Shown: positions 6,952 to 8,785 of the stretch, in pieces
Layout of the letters: each line of letters begins with the position of its first letter
Numbering within the stretch: position 1 is the first letter of the stretch
Assembly (NCBI GenBank): GCA_029940345.1
Contig: JAOZRC010000190.1
Coordinates: 1 to 8,785, forward strand
Length of the DNA: 8,785 nt
Direction: 5' to 3'
DNA from: Desulfobacterales bacterium
Lineage (GTDB): Bacteria > Desulfobacterota > Desulfobacteria > Desulfobacterales > JAUCGF01
Notes under the pieces: model-generated
Told to the model about the DNA's origin: nothing
Seen by the model: the letters and a program-made list of their open reading frames with translations, nothing else
Database searches by the model: none
Translations under genes and position numbers: made by a program

Positions 6952-7917
6952 ATGTTTGAAAAAATTTTATTTGCGACCACAGCAACACCGGCATGCGACC
7001 ATGCCGCCCATGTTGCGTTCGATCTGGCCAAAAAATACAATTCAAGCTTGCATCTGTTCCATGTTTTTGGGCTTCCGAGCCATGGGTTTGGCCAGCAGGT
7101 CACCGATGTGCGCACCGGCAAAGCGGATGATTACGGGACGAGGTATGTCGAAGCAATCAAGAAAGAGCTGCAAGAGATGTACGCTGACGAAATCGGAGAT
7201 AATTCTGACTATCAAATTGAATCTGTCATCGGCGTTCCTCACCGGGAAGTTCTCCGAATGGCGCGTAAAGAAAATGCTGATTTGATTGTAATGGGCGCCC
7301 ATTCCCGACAAGAAGAGCCTGGCGCCACACGCTATCGAAGCGTTGTGGGAAGCACCATGCAAAGAGTTGCCAAAGGCGCCCGCTGCCCCGTGCTGATTGT
7401 CAGCCGGCCTTGCACCACCTGTTTATGGTATTTTTCCAATATCATTTTCGGTACCGATTTTTCCAAAGCTTCGTATTCAGCCTTTTTGTTTGCCTACCAG
7501 TTAGCCAAGGAAATCGGAAGTAAGCTCTGGCTTTTCCATGCGCTGGATATAAGCGCCATGCATGCCGGTAAAACACTGGAGCAGGATGAAATTGAAGCTC
7601 AAATCGCTAAAGCCAAACAAAAAATCAAAGACACCTATGTATCTCAAATGACGGATTATGATAATTATGAGATTGACGTTTTGGAAGGCATACCTTATGT
7701 AGAAATTTTAAAGTATGCACGCGCGAAAAACGGCGACCTGATTGTCATGTCTCATCACACCCGTGAAGTCGATCCTGAACAGGCCTTGTTAGGAAGCACC
7801 GTTGAGCAGGTGGTTCTACGCGCATCATGCCCGGTTGCCAGTGTTAACCGTCCGGATAAAGTGGCTGACCTGAAGCTTACCCCACAGGCGGATGCGACGG
7901 AGTCTGAGGGTGGCTAA
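6952..7917 (+). CDS. Tandem universal stress protein (two UspA domains)
   Basis: Cytoplasmic two-domain universal stress protein of 321 residues, about twice the single-domain length. Domain 1 runs from about 3 to 152 (EKILFATTATPACDHAAHVA at the start, VMGAHSRQ at 113-120, VVGST at 131-135, ending ARCPVLIVSRP). Domain 2 runs from about 163 to 301 (NIIFGTDFSKASYSAF, LIVMSHHTRE at 263-272, LLGST at 279-283, ending ASCPVASVNRP). The usual ATP-binding GX2GX9G(S/T) motif is altered in both: domain 1 has GAHS and domain 2 has SHHT in place of GX2G, though both keep the later GST. ATP binding is therefore uncertain. A CTTC motif (C154/C157) lies in the linker. Its gene is coupled upstream to the 178-aa gene and overlaps the receiver gene downstream, which suggests a shared function. 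The specific stress or ligand is unknown. Confidence 0.93.
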   Translation: MFEKILFATTATPACDHAAHVAFDLAKKYNSSLHLFHVFGLPSHGFGQQVTDVRTGKADDYGTRYVEAIKKELQEMYADEIGDNSDYQIESVIGVPHREVLRMARKENADLIVMGAHSRQEEPGATRYRSVVGSTMQRVAKGARCPVLIVSRPCTTCLWYFSNIIFGTDFSKASYSAFLFAYQLAKEIGSKLWLFHALDISAMHAGKTLEQDEIEAQIAKAKQKIKDTYVSQMTDYDNYEIDVLEGIPYVEILKYARAKNGDLIVMSHHTREVDPEQALLGSTVEQVVLRASCPVASVNRPDKVADLKLTPQADATESEGG

Positions 7918-8314
7918 AAATAAAATCCTGATTGTGGATGATGAATTGGACATGCGCATTTTTATGTCGGTTTTATTTGAGACAAACGGATTTGAGCCGA
8001 CGGTCGCCAATAATGGTAAAGACGGTTTGCACCACGCCCGGAAATTACATCCGGATTTGATCATCCTTGATGTGATGATGCCCGAAGAGGGCGGTGCCCT
8101 GATGTATAAAGGGCTTAAAGAAGATGCCGATCTCAAACGAATTCCGGTGATTATGTTATCGGGTGTTAAAAAAGAGGTCTTTTTGCATTACCTGAAAATG
8201 CTCAATAGCGGTGGAAAAGGTAACCTTCCCAAGCCTGACGCTTATTTTGAAAAACCACCGGAACCTGATTTACTATTGAACGAAGCCCAAAATATTTTGG
8301 CAAGCGCTCCCTGA
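7910..8314 (+). CDS. Stand-alone receiver-domain response regulator 1
   Basis: CheY-like single receiver with no output domain, 134 residues. From the chosen GTG start the product opens MAKNKILIVDDELD. The acidic pocket is D10/D11, the phospho-acceptor D54 (LIILDVMMP), the conserved Ser S84 (IMLSG) and the Lys K115 (FEKP). The S84-K115 interval is about 31 residues, against 18 in receiver 2, because of an insert around SGGKGNLPKPDA. GTG at 7910 is preferred over ATG at 7892: it gives a standard receiver N-terminus matching the second receiver, and a GGAG (7899-7902) lies 7 nt upstream. It overlaps the usp gene by 8 bp. In D. vulgaris a response regulator (rrf1) also follows hmcF, so this could be its counterpart, but orthology is not shown. 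No cognate histidine kinase is in the window. Confidence 0.9.
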   Translation: MAKNKILIVDDELDMRIFMSVLFETNGFEPTVANNGKDGLHHARKLHPDLIILDVMMPEEGGALMYKGLKEDADLKRIPVIMLSGVKKEVFLHYLKMLNSGGKGNLPKPDAYFEKPPEPDLLLNEAQNILASAP

Positions 8315-8372
8315 CAATGCAAAATTCAGGGTGTCAGGAATTTACCTGGAGAATAAAACAAGGAGAGATGTA

Positions 8373-8726
8373 ATGGCTAAAAAAATTATGATCGTTGACG
8401 ACGATCCGGCAATTGTAACCTATCTTGAGACATTCTTCGAGGATAACGGCTATGACACTTGCACGGCTTCCGATGGAACCGTGGCGACGCAAATGATAAA
8501 AGCGGAAAAGCCGGACCTGATTACGTTGGATTTGGACATGCCCAAAGAGTGGGGCCCCCGTTTTTATCGCAAATACACCAAAAACCCGGAGTTAAAAAAT
8601 ATACCTGTGATTGTCATCAGCGGCATGTCGGTAAATCAATATGCGATAAAAAATGCGCTGGCAACCTTAAGCAAACCGTTTGATCGGGATGAGTTATTAA
8701 AAATCGTAAAAGATGCGATCGGTTAA
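8373..8726 (+). CDS. Stand-alone receiver-domain response regulator 2
   Basis: Second CheY-like receiver, 117 residues, no output domain. Acidic pocket D9/D10 (IMIVDDDPA), phospho-acceptor D53 (LITLDLDMP), Ser S83 (VIVISG) and Lys K101 (LSKPFD) are all present, so it should be phosphorylatable. It is more canonical in length than receiver 1. The start is ATG 8373, with AAGGAG (8360-8365) 7 nt upstream; an in-frame GTG at 8331 lacks a ribosome site and adds a 14-residue extension unlike receivers. It lies 58 bp after receiver 1 and is probably in the same transcript. Possible jobs are a phosphorelay intermediate, phosphate sink or protein-interaction switch; the output partner is not visible here. 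Confidence 0.93.
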   Translation: MAKKIMIVDDDPAIVTYLETFFEDNGYDTCTASDGTVATQMIKAEKPDLITLDLDMPKEWGPRFYRKYTKNPELKNIPVIVISGMSVNQYAIKNALATLSKPFDRDELLKIVKDAIG

Positions 8727-8773
8727 TCCTTAAGGGAATTTCCAATAAATAAACTACCCGCTATGCGTAATGT

Positions 8774-8785
8774 TGTAGGGTGGGT
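8774..8785. repeat. Truncated second copy of the TGTAGGGTGGG repeat end
   Basis: TGTAGGGTGGGT at the window edge matches the first 11 bp of the terminal repeat at 6157-6170, then differs (T for C). It looks like the left end of another related element continuing past the window. The preceding 47 bp after receiver 2 (8727-8773) hold only a short CCTTAAGG palindrome and no convincing terminator. Confidence 0.6.

Noticed and set aside
7892..7909. ATG at 7892 as the start of receiver 1
   Set aside because: It adds six residues before a typical receiver N-terminus, while the GTG at 7910 has a GGAG 7 nt upstream and gives MAKNKILIVDD, like the neighbouring receiver.
8331..8372. GTG at 8331 as the start of receiver 2
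   Set aside because: No ribosome site precedes it, whereas AAGGAG sits 7 nt before ATG 8373, which gives the standard receiver start.
8727..8745. CCTTAAGG palindrome after receiver 2 as a terminator
   Set aside because: The stem is only 4 bp each side with no loop and no following T-run, so it does not meet the pattern of an intrinsic terminator.

Overview
The window carries a nearly complete hmc operon (high-molecular-weight cytochrome c transmembrane redox complex), followed by a small signalling cassette. All genes read on the + strand. The six-gene order hmcA-B-C-D-E-F, a 16-haem HmcA and the individual protein signatures match the operon known from Desulfovibrio vulgaris. The source is therefore almost certainly an anaerobic sulfate-reducing bacterium of the Desulfobacterota. 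Moderate GC and AT-rich spacers would fit a Desulfobacterales-type organism rather than a high-GC Desulfovibrio, but that placement is inference.

Layout: positions 2-1408 hold hmcA, cut at its 5' end by the window edge but with all 16 CXXCH haem sites visible. Next come hmcB (1438-2529, Tat-exported four-cluster ferredoxin with a membrane anchor), hmcC (2546-3739, NrfD-type integral membrane subunit), hmcD (3861-3986, a 41-residue one-helix membrane peptide), hmcE (4032-4709, NarI/DsrM-type cytochrome b-like subunit) and hmcF (4766-6148, cytoplasmic HdrD-like iron-sulfur protein with a CCG domain). The gap between hmcC and hmcD holds an 88-bp element with perfect 14-bp inverted ends. The gap after hmcF holds a 202-bp, almost gap-free imperfect palindrome with TGTAGGGTGGGCAA ends. 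The start of a related element is cut off at the right window edge.

Between these last two elements lies a second gene group: an unrecognised 178-residue protein (6413-6949), a tandem universal stress protein (6952-7917), and two stand-alone receiver-domain response regulators (7910-8314 and 8373-8726). The first three are tightly coupled, with spacings of +2 and -8 bp. In D. vulgaris hmc is followed by rrf1 (response regulator) and rrf2 (repressor); here receivers are present but no Rrf2-like DNA-binding protein is visible.

Working model: HmcA receives electrons in the periplasm, probably from hydrogenase/formate dehydrogenase through type I cytochrome c3. HmcB, C, D and E pass them to or across the membrane, and HmcF delivers or takes electrons on the cytoplasmic side through Hdr-like chemistry. 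The Usp/receiver cassette is plausibly a sensing or signalling attachment tied to energy or redox state, but nothing in the sequence proves this. No tRNA, rRNA, CRISPR array, integrase or transposase gene was found.
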